From Bimuria novae-zelandiae CBS 107.79 (taxonomy: Eukaryota; Ascomycota; Dothideomycetes; Pleosporales; Didymosphaeriaceae), in the NCBI GenBank assembly GCA_010015655.1, contig ML976693.1, positions 194,977 to 258,976 of the forward strand: a stretch of DNA of 64,000 nucleotides. Reading direction: 5' to 3'. Position numbers and translations under genes: made by a program. The notes under the pieces are model-generated. The model was not told the DNA's origin, did no database searches, and worked only from the letters and a program-made list of their open reading frames with translations. Below, one piece after another: positions 34,481 to 47,600 of this stretch. Within the stretch, counting starts at the first letter, position 1, and each line of letters opens with the position of its first letter.

Positions 34481-36036
34481 CTATCCATCCTTAGGTGTGG
34501 TCATTTGGCTATCCTGCGTTTGCCCCACAACCGCAAGAGTGGCTCCTCGCCCATGCCTCGCTCCGTCTCCGGTTTTAGTGAATTCATTCTCCAGAGTCCT
34601 CACTGGTATCTTGCCAAAGATGTTCTGTTTCCTCCTGACCCCCGCCAATACAACAGCGATCAGGAAGTTCAGCAGCGTAAAAGCTAGTATGACCTTGAAC
34701 TGCCTGTTGTAGCTCCTCCCGAAGAGTCTGCCCAGCTCTATGCGGCTATGCTCAGGCAACCGAGCAATGAAGGTACCCGAAGCCCTTACTCCAGCAACTT
34801 GGTCTGGATCCAGAAAGGTCGACAAATCATTCTGCAACATTGTATTGTGCAGAGCGGAGCAAATAGCCACGGCTACGGCACTTCACAAAGTCAGAACTTG
34901 AACTGATGCACTTCATCTGCTTTGCACTCACCCTCCCAGTGTGCGTAACATGTTAAGTATCCCCGTTCCAATGGGAACATCTCTCTCCTCAACGCTGGTA
35001 TACAGCATGATGTAGTAAGGCGTACTTGCGAGACCAAGACCAAAACCTGTAATAATTTCGTATCCATAGGTGGCGTCGACGATTTCCGGATGTACGGATA
35101 AGCTGCTTAGCAGCCCTGTGCCAATGCTCACAATGGCCGTTGCGACCAGAAGTATTAATTCGGCAGGAATCTTTTTCACGAGAGCACCACCGAACATCGC
35201 ACCGACCGGGGTCATGAGAGACGCGGGCAGCAGAAGGATACCAGCTCGCTCGGCGCCACTAAAGTTCACGCCTTGGAAGCGCTGCGGTAGCTGGATGAAC
35301 ATTACGGTGAAGGGCATGCCGAGCAGGAACATGCTGAAAAGCAATAAGGCTGATGCGGGATTGGTGACAAATCGTGCTGGGAAGATAACGTCGAGCTTTG
35401 TTTTGTATGATGCCCACCCCTCGTACAATACAAAGAGAATGAGCAACGTGAATGCCGTGACAAGAGTGCCAATGATGACACCACTGTTCCATTTGTAGGA
35501 TACGCCGGCTTCTTGCAATGCGAAGAGGAGAGGTATCGGCAAACAGACGGAGAGAACGCCTCCCACGCCGTCAAACCCGTGGAGGCGCTCTCTGGTGGAT
35601 TTGTTGTCCTTTATTCCAGGCATTGTGAAGAGCAGTATGGTCATTGCGATAGCTACTACTGGACCGTTAATCCAGAATATCCAACGCCAATTAGTGTGAT
35701 CGCTGATAGCCCCTCCAAGGAGAGGACCAAGTAGATTAGCCAGCACGAATACGGAGCTGATAACACCGGAATAAAAGGCCGTCTTCTCCGGAACGATCAG
35801 CTTGACGATAGCGACGAAGACCAGCGAATACAGCGCTGAGCCACCGATGCCTTGAAAAGCCCGAAACACAATGCTGAGATTCGTTAGCAAATGTGCGAGG
35901 GCGTATGGATACAGTACCAAGTATAGAGTTCAACTACAGTCGCGTCATGGCGCCTCTCATGAGCAAACACTCTGTACTCGAACTTCTCTACCTTGTGCTG
36001 TAGATCGCCATACAGCTGTGTCATTGTCTGCGCCGC

Positions 36037-36051
36037 GCTGTAGGCCATAGA
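36037..36051. repeat. LINE target-site duplication, 3' side
   Basis: GCTGTAGGCCATAGA, matching GCTGCAGGCCATAGA at 36914-36928 with one C/T difference. Confidence 0.85.
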
Positions 36052-36913
36052 ATAGTAGTAGTAGTAGTATTGGTTTTACGTCCTATATAACCTCCCAGGG
36101 GGTATGTAGACGTGCCCTGCACTTAGTAAGGGCCACTCATGCTAGTGCTACCGCTGCTATAGGAGCGGCCTCTCTTACTGCTGTCCCTCTCTAGATAGGG
36201 GCAACTCAGCTGTTTAATCTGGCCTTTGTGTGACAATAGTGGGAAAAGGGGTGGCCTTCTAGCTACCCCTAGTCCTGTACAGAAGCATGCCAAGACTTAT
36301 TAGAGGTAAGGAAAGATATATACACGCATATAGGTATACAAAAGAGAGAGCTAAGTCTTATATAGTAGATACCCTAGCAAGTTATAAGCAGGTAGCGTAT
36401 TTACTTCGCCTAAAGCAAGGGTTTGCGTCCGCTTACCTATAACATGGTTAGCTAGTTACTTGCTAACGTATACTATTATTAACACTAAGTGCAAGAAGGG
36501 TTGCGTATTCTCCTAGGCTTAGCGCCCTAAGGTACTGTATTCCTTTTCTAGTGTCTGTTAGGGGATGTGTTAGGCGTTGTGGCTAATAGTTAAAGCGTCG
36601 CACTGTCCGTGGGCAGTGTACAATATGGTCTGGGGCCAGGTCTGCTCCACAGGTGCACGTGAGGGTCTCCTTATCATGCTTGAACTTCCTATGGTACCAG
36701 GCGTAGTTGCCGTGTCTTGTCCTCATGGATAGGAGCTTGGCCAGGGCGGGGCGTGTGAGCTCCAGCTCCGGCGGTTGCCTGGAGGGGGTGTATGCTAGGC
36801 CCCACTGGTTGTACCATGTAGAGAGATTTGGTGTGCGTGTGCGCCACCACTCTTGTTGTGCAGCGCGTACGTATGCGCGCGCATCAGATCGTAGACCTGA
36901 TATCGTGGGGTCA
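36052..36913 (-). mobile_element. 5'-truncated LINE (non-LTR retrotransposon, Tad-like) inserted in the MFS gene
   Basis: The minus-strand fragment encodes only the end of the second ORF: LSTWYNQWGLAYTPSRQPPE, then MRTRHGNYAWYHRKFKHD, and a CTCGxxxxxDHIVHCP Cys/His motif that follows RNase H in fungal LINEs, with a stop near 36588. About 535 bp of 3' UTR follow, ending in a short (TAC)n tail (plus-strand TAG repeats 36053-36068). A 15-bp direct repeat with one mismatch flanks it (36037-36051, 36914-36928). The 5' truncation, simple 3' tail and target duplication are classic target-primed reverse transcription. The coding piece has no RIP stops. Confidence 0.88.
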
Positions 36914-36928
36914 GCTGCAGGCCATAGA
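36914..36928. repeat. LINE target-site duplication, 5' side
   Basis: Partner of 36037-36051; it carries the in-frame version of the host gene sequence (MACS). Confidence 0.85.
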
Positions 36929-37799
36929 GAAGATGAGGAAGAACGCATTGAACGCAAGTATGATTGTCTTCAAGCCCCATACATCGCTCAGCTTTGCCGT
37001 GATCATCAGGAAGGAGTTGTAGGTAAGGAGGTAGGCAGTGATTAGCCATGGACCTTGATCGAGCGAGTACAAGTCACTAGAGATCTTGAAGAGTGCGGTT
37101 GTGACAATAGTAGTGTCCATCGCTGAGATGAACAAGCAGAGCCACAACCTTACTCTCGTTAATAATTGACGCATACCAAGGCTGAGTACTGCGTAGCCAG
37201 TTTCGTCTTTCTCGGTTTCCGAGATTCTATTGCTTATGGATTGTTCACTTACCCGGCTATGATTAGATGGAGTCTGGTGTCGCTGATGCTAGGCACCACC
37301 GAAACACCATGCCCTTCTGGGCGATTTGTCTCTGAGGCTTGTGCCATTCCCAAGGACGACCTCGTACCAACCGCAGCAGGTCAAGCTGTCTTCGCTATCT
37401 AGAGAGTGTATGTAAAGAGGTGCAGGGTGGTGTGAGGATTGAGGCCACCTATCCGCACGGCGTACCGTGTCCGTGCACCGAACGCCTGGAGTCACCGAAC
37501 GCCCGCTCCGGGCTTTCAAGCCCACCACAAAAATGAAGTTGTAGAGCCACGTACAATAGTTATTATCGTAAGATTTTTTGGTGGAGCGTTCTATAGAGCT
37601 ATGCAATAAAGTTCTTCTATACACATTATCTATATAGAGTGGCGGTGCGGCCACTGCGGGTTGTGTGAGTGCGAGCGGGTGAAGGAGGCGTCGCAGGCTT
37701 TGGGCGACTACGGGCACCCACACCAGAACGCGTAGGCTTCTGTTTAACTATAAAAGCTTTAGAGGTCGTAGAGTTACCTCTTTAAGACTATTGTATAGC

Positions 37800-39285
37800 T
37801 TTTATAAAGTCGCGAGCCTATTTAGTAGTAGTTCTAGTAGCCTTTCGTGCGTCTATTACTTAGCGTTCTTTTACCTTAACCTTTACACGCTTTTCCTTCT
37901 TCCTTACCTACTTTTAACGCTTCTCTTCTTTAATCTTCTGCTTATATAGCTTATTAGTAGCTACTAACTTTTTTATTTTTACCCTTTTTAGCTCTTCCTC
38001 CTCCTTCTCTTACTTAGTAACCACTATGCGGACGCGCGCCTCTTAGATAGCTTAAAAAAACTATACTATTACTCTACTATAATACTCCTAGTGCTATTAC
38101 AAGTCTAATTACCTACTAGGTTACTTTTAGCGCTTCTATTTTAGGTATAGCTTCTGCTATAAGCTATCCAGTTCACTGTGAAGGAGCTCTACCTGGGTCG
38201 ATAGGTAGTGGATAGTTTGGCCAAGCTTCCGCGCACCTACACTGCGAGGATCCTTTACCTCTGCGTGTAGTGTAGTGCAAGCTTTCAGCCAATCCTCTAC
38301 AGAATAAGCTGTAGAACCAGAGGTAACTAAGCCTAAGTTAGTAGGTAATATATGGCGGAATTTATTAAGTATAACGTTAGGGTTTATTAGGCTTATCCCT
38401 ATGGTAGTAAAGGCGTTTTATACGAGCTTTTTTATAAATATATCTACTTAGGCAGGCTAAAATAAGCTAATAAAATTACTTTTTATTAATAGTAATAGGC
38501 TTTAAAACTTTTAGAGGTAGTTATTAAGCTTAAAGGTGTATATAAAGGAGAGTAGCTTAAAGTAAATAATATTTAATAGCTATAGTATTTAGGTACTATA
38601 AGGGGGTAATACTGTAAGTATAATTTAATTTTAATTATAGTAGTTAATAAAGTCCTGCGTTAGGTAACTTTTATAACTATTTATTATTAAAAGCCTATAA
38701 CTTTAGCGTGCTTTTATTTTAGTATAATAGTTAAACACTAGGCTAATCTAATATTATTATTTATCTAGCCTATAGGTAAAGAAGCTACGTAAATTAAGTA
38801 AGTTCCTGCCTTAATATTAGCTACCTAATAACTCTAGATTATAAAGTTTTTTAATATAAATATAATACTTAAAAGTAGTGTAGTACTATTCGCGTAGATA
38901 ACTACTAATAAGCTTACTTACTTATATAAACTATTTTAATAAGCCTGCCTAACCTTCTTTTTTTTTATATTAACGCCTACTAAAGATGCGCTTTATCCTT
39001 CTTAGTAGCCTAATTATAAAGCCCTTTTTATCTATATTATACGTGTGCGCCGGCTTAATATCGTACTTAATAATTTTTTATTATAGTAGGTTAAAGTATA
39101 GCTTATATTTATACTTAGACTTAACATTATAGCGGCTAGAGTCTATAGTTAACGTCTATTAAAAGGTAATTTAGTCTTAATAATAGTGCAAAAAGCGTGT
39201 AACTTAGCTTTTAAAGACGCGTCTCTGCATGTTAGTAAACGCAAAATTCTATACTATAGTCTTTATAAGTAGTAGATAACATGTA
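37800..39285 (-). pseudogene. pogo/Fot1-like transposase remnant (level 1)
   Basis: On the minus strand near 39015-39060 the frame reads AHTYNIDKKGF, the hallmark first-aspartate region of DDE_1 (CENP-B/pogo-type) transposases, followed by RRIKRIFSRR. AT-rich with many stops. The N-terminal part was separated by the Gypsy insertion and should lie in 53649-53900. A GC-richer patch at 38165-38330 seems less mutated. Confidence 0.75.
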
Positions 39286-39291
39286 GTAAGT

Positions 39292-39717
39292 TGTTATGAG
39301 GCTCTCACACCTTGTTCCGATCCGGGTTACGGCGGTAAGGTATCGTGGTGCTTCACGGATTATTTAGTGGTACAAGTTAATGCGACACTTAGCGCGAGGC
39401 TAGATAATTTAATCTTATAATAAAGTAAAATAATTATTAGTTTATATAGGAGAACGTACTCGCACAGAAGATATATAAGTTAACTATAAGGAGCATAACA
39501 AAGGAAACTATTCTATATATATATCCGCGTGCTTAGTTGCTTAGTACTACTAATTAACTAAGTAGTTACGTGCCTTGCTTTGTTACTTAGTACCACTAAT
39601 TAACTAAGTAGTCACGTGACTTTAAGGTTAGCTTCTTAGCGCACTTGTTAACCCGTTCGTTAGTCACCTGTCCTTATAAGCGCCTATTCCCCTATTATCT
39701 TGTTCTAGTTCGTAACA
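39292..39717 (-). repeat. Gypsy 3' LTR
   Basis: 426 bp, pairs with 53223-53648. This copy keeps more C/G than its partner. Confidence 0.9.
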
Positions 39718-40264
39718 CTATCCCTCCCTTCCTAGTCTTCGTCCGCGAAGAACCATGCCTGCTAACTAAATAACTAGCACCTATCGTCGTCGCGAACTTG
39801 TCTCCGCCATTAAGGCGTACAGAAGCATTATAGTATTAAAGTGTTTTAACTACAAGACCTATTCGCGAGTCTGTAAGGTGTCGATTTGTTTAGGGAAATA
39901 TAGTAAGTGCCTAAAGAGGGGCGCGAAGTGCGACGTGGCCGTTACTTATAATAAGTTCTTTTATTTAGTTACTAAGAAGCGAAAATTAAATACGTAAATT
40001 CTAGAGGCGCGAAAAAAGTAAGACGCAGTATTTAAAGTAATACGCGTAGCGCGTGCGAAAGAAGAGCGTTTAGCTAAATAGCTAGCTTTAAACGCGAAGC
40101 GTGCTGAGGAGGCAATCGCTGTTAAGAGCGCTACTTTAGAGGAACTAGAGGAGGACCCCCCTCAGCCTGCTTGGCCGAATGGCCCGGTCGAGCTGACTCC
40201 CCGTGTCTGGTTGGCTGCGGAAGAACTTCCCCTCGATTTCTGGGACAACTCGGCGCCTTTGTCG

Positions 40265-43200
40265 TCCTAGGTCCGCCTAGGACGTGGGGCCTCAGGATGC
40301 CCTTTGTGGAACTTCTCCAAGGCCTCTTTGCAGTTGGTAAGGTTCCTCGCTAGTTCCCACGTGTTGTGGCTTTCCGGCCATCCTTCCCACTTCACCAGGT
40401 ACTTGTACTAACGCCCAATCTTTTGTAGATCCCTGATCGCTTCGACCTTGTACTCCTCGTCCTCGAGTTCGAGTTGTGTTTCTAGTTCGGCGTCTGGTGG
40501 TGCTAGTTCCAATAATAACTTGTGGAAGACTGGGTGGATCCGTGTATCTATAGGTAACCGTAGTTTGAAATTAACTAGTCCTCTAACCTCTTAAATTTCG
40601 AATAGTCCTTTTTAAAGGTTATTTAGTTTTTTGCTTAGTCTTGTTATCTTAAGATTTTTTCGCGAGAGGAGGACTCTATCCCCCTCCTTAAAAGTTAGTC
40701 TTATAATCCTTTTCTTATTCGCCTATTATGCTGTTTGTTTATTACGCCGCGCGATGTTCTCGTGTAGTATTTTATGCAGATCCTGCATAAGTTTGGCTTT
40801 GTTAGCTACGTCCTTCGCAATGCTCTGGATATCTAATGGATCCCGGTGAGTCGTTGGCTCACATCCATGGTTGGCGTAATATGGCGAGTATCCTGTAGTC
40901 GCCGATCTTGTGCTATTGTATGCCAGCTAAGCTGTTGGCAACAGCTTAACCTAGTCGTCTTAAAGCTTATTTACATACATCTAGAGATATTATTCTAACG
41001 TTTAGTTTGTTTACTTAGTTTAGCTATCTATTTTAAGATGGAAGCTTGTTATAAGCTTGTGCTTAATCCCTAATTTAGCTATAAACGTGGTCTAGTATAA
41101 TAATATAAATATCTTGGCCCTGTCTGTGATAAACTCGTTGGGTTGTCTAACTTGTGATATTAGTTCTCGCTTTACTATATAGGCCAGTTCCTTTGCTAAT
41201 ATAGCTTCTCTAATTAGCATAAACCTTAACTCCTTAGTAAGTTGGCAGATTATAACTAAGATTAAGTTATAGGGATCCTTGTTCCCTAGTGCTAGTAATG
41301 CTAATAACTTTACGATAAAGTCCATAGTTACGCTTAACTATGGTCTTAGGGGCGGCTTTAGTGGCTGTAAGAGGCTATAGGGCTTATGTCTCTTAGGCTT
41401 ATTCTTATAATAGGCCAAATAGTTACCTAAAACCTTCTATACCGCCTGGCGTAGCCTAGGAATAGTATATTTATTCGTAATTTAGCGCGTTGTTTTAGTA
41501 ATCCCTAGGTGTCCCTAATCCTTATCTTTATATAATTTTTTAATTAGCAGCGGAGCCATCTGCTTATTAATCTAGATACGGTTTTAATAGTCCCGTGCCG
41601 TTAATTTTATAGCTTAGTAGAGATTATACGCTTGGCGATCCTTATTCGTAAGCCTATCGTAATCCTATATTCTATCCACGGCTGGCCTATAATAAGTGAG
41701 ATCCGTGCACCGTATTTCTAGTGCTGGCGTAAGCTGTGTCTTATTATAGTAAAGGGTTCTGTCCTTCGCGTAGGTTAGGATTATAACATGGTTACCTCTA
41801 TCGTCTTCTTCTACGAGGTCTAATTGTCTGCTAAGTGCATCTGCCGCAGCGTTTACGTTTCTTAGTAGATGCGTGATGCGAAAGTCAAATTCCGCTATTT
41901 ATTTAGACTATTTAGCCTGTTGTTAATTAAGCTTCTTAGTCGTTGTGAAGCGTGTTAGATTAAGGTAATTAAAGAATACCTCTATTTAATATTTAGCTCC
42001 CTTAAGCTACGCTTCCTATTACTTAAAATATTTAATAATAGCTAGTAGTTCCTTATTATAGATTTCGTAATTAAGCTCCGCCCCTAAGAGTTTGCGTGCG
42101 TAGTAGAAGACGGGTCTCTACTTGCTATTATTGTATTCTTGCAATAGAACGGCCCCTAGTGCATAATCTAATATGTCTATGTGGATGCGATGTCGTCGCT
42201 CTAGGTCGTACATCTGTAGTAGGGGTGCCGTCAGGAATAGGCGCTTTAGTTATTTAAAAGCTTCCTTCTCTACTTCCTGCAGAGGTTGCCATTTTCCTAT
42301 CTTTATAAGTTCTGTTAGTAGAGCGGTGACCTTTAAGTAGTTCCTGATAAATTTGCGATAGAAGTTAGTAAAGCCTAGAAAGGATTAGTTATCCTTTACT
42401 AATTCTAGTAGCAGCTATTCTTCTATTATTGCGATTTTCTTTAGGTCCATTTTAACACCTTCCCGGGATATTACAAATCCTAGATATTCCGTTTCCGTGA
42501 CATGGAACTTGTATTTCTTAGGGTGTAGGAGCAGTCGATGCTCTTATAACTTTTATAGCACTTTTCGCACGTGTTCCTTGTGTTCTTCCAGGGTCCTATG
42601 TAAATATATTAGGATGTTGTCAAGGTACGCTATGCAAAATACGTCTAAGTATTTATATAGTACTTAATTTATTAACTCCTAGAAAGTTGCTAGTGCGTTA
42701 GTCAGCCCCATAGGTATAATTATATACTTGAAAAGGCCGTATCGCGTGCGAAAAGCCGTTTTCCACTTATACCCTTTTGTAATTCGAATCCTGTGGAATC
42801 CATCCTAGACATCGAATTTCGTAAAGTATTTAGCTCCTTAGAGTCTATCCATGAGCTCCGTTATTAGTGGTAATAAGTAGCGATTCTTAATTGTTACGGC
42901 GTTTAACTATCTATAATCTATATAGAGTTGTAGCCTGCCATCCTTCTTGCGAACAAAGAGTATAGGGAAGGCTACAGGGCTCTAACTAGGCTGCTATTTC
43001 CTAGAGCGCAGGTTCTTCTAGATAAGCTCCTTTAACTCTTTTTCTTATTTATATGTGAGGGGCCTTAGGCGCTCTAGCCATAGCTTGGCTCTTTCTACTA
43101 GTAGTATCTCATGATCCTACTCCTTATATTTAGGTAGGATAGTCTCGTCGTATTCCTTAAATAGGTCTGCGAATTCCTTGTATTCTTCTAGCAGACTAGG

Positions 43201-44196
43201 GTTATCTAGGACTATCTTAGTCTTCTAGACCTATATATAGTGCACCCGCCCTAGGTATTACTTTAAGATTCTATCTATCTTGCATACTAATATTTCTTAT
43301 ATCTTAGATGGTCAGCTCTCCTTCCTTATCTAAGGTTTTCATAGAGTTTCCCTTCTACTAGGGCTCTCCTAAGCCGTTGCTGGTGGCCTACGGGGAAGAA
43401 TTGTTCGTTTAATCTAGTCTATTTATAGATTATATTGTTCTAGCTATTCGTATCCTACGATAGCTTTAATGTCTCCTATCTCTGCGATAGTGAAAACATG
43501 TTGGCTTTCTAGGCCTTTAATGTTAACTTATACCAGCGCTGTCTCGAGGCGTAGCTAACTATTACCGTATCCTTGCAATCGGGTCCCGTCCGCGAGTCTT
43601 ATTTATAGTGGTATCCTTTTATTATAATATAGCATATCGTATTTCTTAACTACTTACGGGGCGATCAGACACGCGTCTGCCCCTAGGTTAATTAGTACTA
43701 TAACACGATGTCTATGCACCGTAATGTCTTTAATTAAGCGCTTCTTAACTTGGCGAGTATCTACTTAATAAGCCATAATAATTACACTATTACTAGTGTA
43801 GCTCGTTGCCTAGTAATAATTTAGTTTTTTAAGTCTTTAGACTCGTTTTGGACCCCCCATAAGGCCTCTACCTCCTAGATCCAACCTTTAAGCCGTGCTA
43901 GCTTCGAGACTTCCTTAATTTGGTGCCACTTGTATCGCTGTCGATACAGGGCGTAAGTCTCTAATCCTATCGGATTCGTATACTCCTTAATTCCCATGTT
44001 GTGGGCAATTTAGAGTAAGGCATTCGTTCTAGGCTAATACATTATACCCTAAATAGCTGTCTAAGGAGGCTGCCTCTTCCTGTAGGCTTAGGTATGCGAA
44101 GCACTGTAGGTTGTATTATTCTTACCTAATTAATAAGTAGTCCGCGTTTCTTCCTAGCTACGTATTCCCTATTATCGTGCTAGTATTATGGGGGTC
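40265..44196 (-). pseudogene. Gypsy pol remnant: RT, RNase H, integrase, chromodomain
   Basis: Read on the minus strand. RT pieces: FVRKKDGRLQLYIDYR near 42900-42960 and AYLDNILIY near 42610-42635 (the YLDD motif with the second Asp changed to Asn). Integrase: an open stretch at 41092-41325 with MDFIVKLLALL, LILVIICQLTKELRF and EFITDRAKIF. A well-kept chromodomain at about 40265-40410 reads YLVKWEGWPESHNTWE. Many TAG/TAA stops elsewhere preclude function. The chromodomain normally guides integration to heterochromatin. Confidence 0.85.
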
Positions 44197-44246
44197 TAAC
44201 GTGTCCGTACACTTAACGCTCGGATTCAGTCAACGCCCCGCGGAAC

Positions 44247-44471
44247 TGTCCGATTATATGGCCTCTATCTATTGTGGATATGAGGCTGGAGCACTCTCTC
44301 TTTTGTACTATTCTAAATAGGGCTAGCGCTGTAGCGGCACTTATTTAGAGCCTCGCACACATCTGCATTCTAGACATAGATAGAACACGAACATTATTAA
44401 TTAATCATTACATCTATTAAATTCTTATCATTGCATTATCTTAAAGTGACAGAACACTATTAAATCTAATA
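44247..44471 (+). repeat. Copia A 5' LTR
   Basis: 225 bp. It differs from the 3' LTR only by transitions where I compared, and this copy has more T. Confidence 0.93.
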
Positions 44472-44689
44472 ATTAAGAGTCTTACTGCCTTAACTAAACC
44501 TTAAGAAAGGATAATGTCGCTGTTAACACTCCGCGACTTAACAATTATATTAACTAATTACACTAACTACACACTATAGCTGCTGTAGCTAAAAGCGCGA
44601 TGCGAACTAATAGATATATAGCTTATTATTAACCTAGATAGAGCCAAACTCCTACGCAAAAGGCCGACACCGCCGTTGCCGCCAGAAAT

Positions 44690-47600
44690 AGCGAGTTACT
44701 AACTAATTATCCGCGTAAACGACGACAATTAACAGAACCCTCTAACACGCCTATTAGAGCTATTAAATTCAGGACTTAAGGCATATAAGGAGGACATTAA
44801 GTTCTATAAGATATAGCTTAAAGACTATAAGATAAAGGATAAGGAATACCGCGAGGAGAGATTAAGTCTTAAGAAAATAATTATCCATATCTAATCTACT
44901 ATGTCGCCACACCTGCAACGCAACTGCTGCAAGCCTAGAGAGCAAATCTAGTAATAGATTATATCTCTAACATAGACCGTAGGCGTTAATAAAGAAGACA
45001 AGCGGGATAAAGCAAGAGCACGATACCTATAGGCCCTTAAGCTAATAAAATAACCCTTAAACTAGGATACCTAGCTAACTAAGTATAATTAGGTAGCTAT
45101 AGAAGCAGAGACGAACAATATCGCCGAAGTATAATTAATCTATAATACTATAAAGGACTTCCTAACTGCGATTATAAAGGCTGCTCCCACTTGGGGTGTG
45201 TCCTTTTAAGAAACTAGACGCCGAGACGCAGATATAACAAGAAAGGAGATAATAAAACGCTTCTAAGAACATATGGCAATACTCTACCTAATCAAGGGCA
45301 AACAGCATAGGGGCGCCTTTGCTACTGGTAAGCTATCTCTCGCTACTAGTGGTGTATCTACCCTGGGCACTGACAGGGACGCCTCTTACGCTGTCGAAGA
45401 CGCGCTATCTTCCACGAATAACTAACGTGGACAGGGGAGACCTCGACAAAAACGATCCTTTAGTTAAAGCACTATATCTAAGTAGTCTTTAATAAAGGAT
45501 ATAATAGTAGTTAAAGGCAAAAAATGCCCTGCTTATAAATAAAGGCATAGTCTAAAAGACTGCTTCTACGCATATCTAGATCATGCACTAGAGTGGTTTA
45601 GGCCACGACCTGGCTTTGCAGATATAGTATAATACAGAATCTAAAATGATTTACATCTACAAGATGAGATGAGGAAGGTGAAAAGACTAAAGTCTTAAAC
45701 ACCTAGAATTAAATTATCACATACTCCTACTCTAACTCGAATCACTAAGGCTAATGATAAGTAACTAAACGGACGTAAGATTACTAAAATCCTAGCGAGC
45801 TTCTAAGCCGCATCCTTTTATAATAAATTAAACACGTACCTATTGCGATGCTTAGCCATACTTAATTTAGGCATAACCTGCTATATCTTTAACAACATCA
45901 ATTGCTTTGTCTTATACCGGCCACCGGCGTCAGGAGACTTTATATGGGTAGGGAATATACAAATATAGATCTAAGGATACAGGACTATCTATCTTAACGT
46001 ATAGAGTGTAAGCGGCAATTAAATAATATAGCTAGACAATGTTACCTATTACCCTAATTTGCTTTATAATCTTGTATCGTTTTAATTACTCTAGAGGCAA
46101 GGCCTTTGGTGGGATATAAGGGTAGACCTAATAACTCTAAAAAGAAGAGATAATACTATGCTAGTAGAACTTTAAGAGTTGCACGGATAGTAGGTGCTAG
46201 AATATAGAATAAGGCTAGTAGGTAGTATTCCTACTAATGCTACGCACGCCACTCACAAGACTAACACACGCACTAAACAAAGACCGTAGAAGGCAAACGC
46301 GTGGATCTAGCACTAACAATTAGGCTATTTAGGCCCTTAGGCCCTTAAACACCTCGTGTAGTAATCTAAGGGAGTGAGGATTAAAGGCCTCCCTATGGTT
46401 AAATGTGACGCCTGCGGCAAAGCAAAACTGAAATAGTAAATACGCTAGCAAGCTAGGGAGCAAACTAAAGGCCCTGGCGAGCGAGTCGCAATAGACTTTC
46501 ACGACTACAAAGCAGACAGCTTAATAAGAGAGAAGAGCTAAATACTAATTACTAACTAATTCTCTAGCTTCGCATAGGACTACTACTTTAAGGATAACCG
46601 CCTAGCACGCTTAATTATTAAATTACTTAGCACCTTTATATAGTTTATAAAAGTACAATACAACATTATAGTAAAAGTAATTAAATCTAATAACAAGATC
46701 TTCTTTATTAAGGTAGACGTTAAGAAGTGGTGCTTAGCGTAAGGTATTAAGATTAAGCCTTTAGCACTAGATACTTAAGCACAAAATAGAGGAGCTAAAC
46801 GCTTAAGGGGTGTAATTAAGAAAAAAGCGCGCGCAATATAACTTAACTCTAACCTACCCTAGTAAATGTAGCCTAAGATCACCCAAGCCGTAGTCTACCT
46901 ATACAATCGAACGCCGAACTACGCTAATCGATGGCAATCTCTATATAAAGTGTTCTTTATAACAGTAGCCTTTCAGAACGGCATTATCACCCAACTAAAG
47001 AAGCCTAATTAAGCTTACTTAAAAGCCTATAGCTACAAGACCTTTGCTATAACTAATAACACTAAACGTGGCAAGAGTAAGCTCTAGCGACTAGATCCTA
47101 AAGCATAGATAGGTTATTTAGTTAGCTATAAATTAACCAATATCTAGAGAATATAGATTCCCTCTCTAGCAAAGACAATTAGTACTCGCGATGTAATTTT
47201 CGACGAGGATACTATATTCTTAGGTAAAACTAAAGACCTGGTGGACAACCTTATGCACAACACATTAGAAGAAATAGTAGCCTAGGTGTAATTAGTAGAG
47301 CTACCTTCTTTACCTTAACAAGAGCAAGCCACCGAGTCCTTCTTTAAGGATAAGATAATTAGTAAAGCGCTAGAGGAAGAGGTTAAAAGCGCTCTTAAGT
47401 ATAATTAAGGCAAGAGAGCTAGGTACAAATATCTAACGCCTCTATTAACACCGCCACTAGTAACACTCCTTGCACAACTAATGGCAAGAGGCGATTAAGC
47501 TAGACCACCCTAAAAGTTGCAAACAGGGCAGTTGTAAACAAGCGTATAGGCCGCAGCCTTTATAGCAGGCACTAAAGCTAGTAGTAACGGCAAATACGAA

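Larger units (their letters stand above)
34481..37347 (-). pseudogene. Drug-efflux-type MFS transporter (14-TM DHA family) interrupted by a LINE
   Basis: Proton-coupled exporter of drugs or metabolites. Parts: 37347-37253, 37154-36929, then an 862-bp insertion, 36051-36014, 35873-34932 and 34880-34481. With one copy of the duplicated target removed, the parts add up to 567 codons without an internal stop, and every splice phase agrees. Family motifs include LCLFISAMDTTIVTTAL (motif D1), LTYNSFLMITAKLSDVWG (motif A), VFRAFQGIGGSALYSL (motif B), VISSVFVLANLLGPLLGGAIS (motif C) and NWRWIFWINGP. Introns: 98 nt, 140 nt (long for this window) and 51 nt. The insertion follows FFLIFSMACS in the fourth membrane region and brings TGA at once, so no full transporter can be made from this allele. 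Confidence 0.88.

Noticed and set aside
37289..37723. A 144-codon minus-strand frame
   Set aside because: It runs across the end of the level-1 transposon into the MFS first exon in the wrong frame; the efflux-pump model explains the region better.
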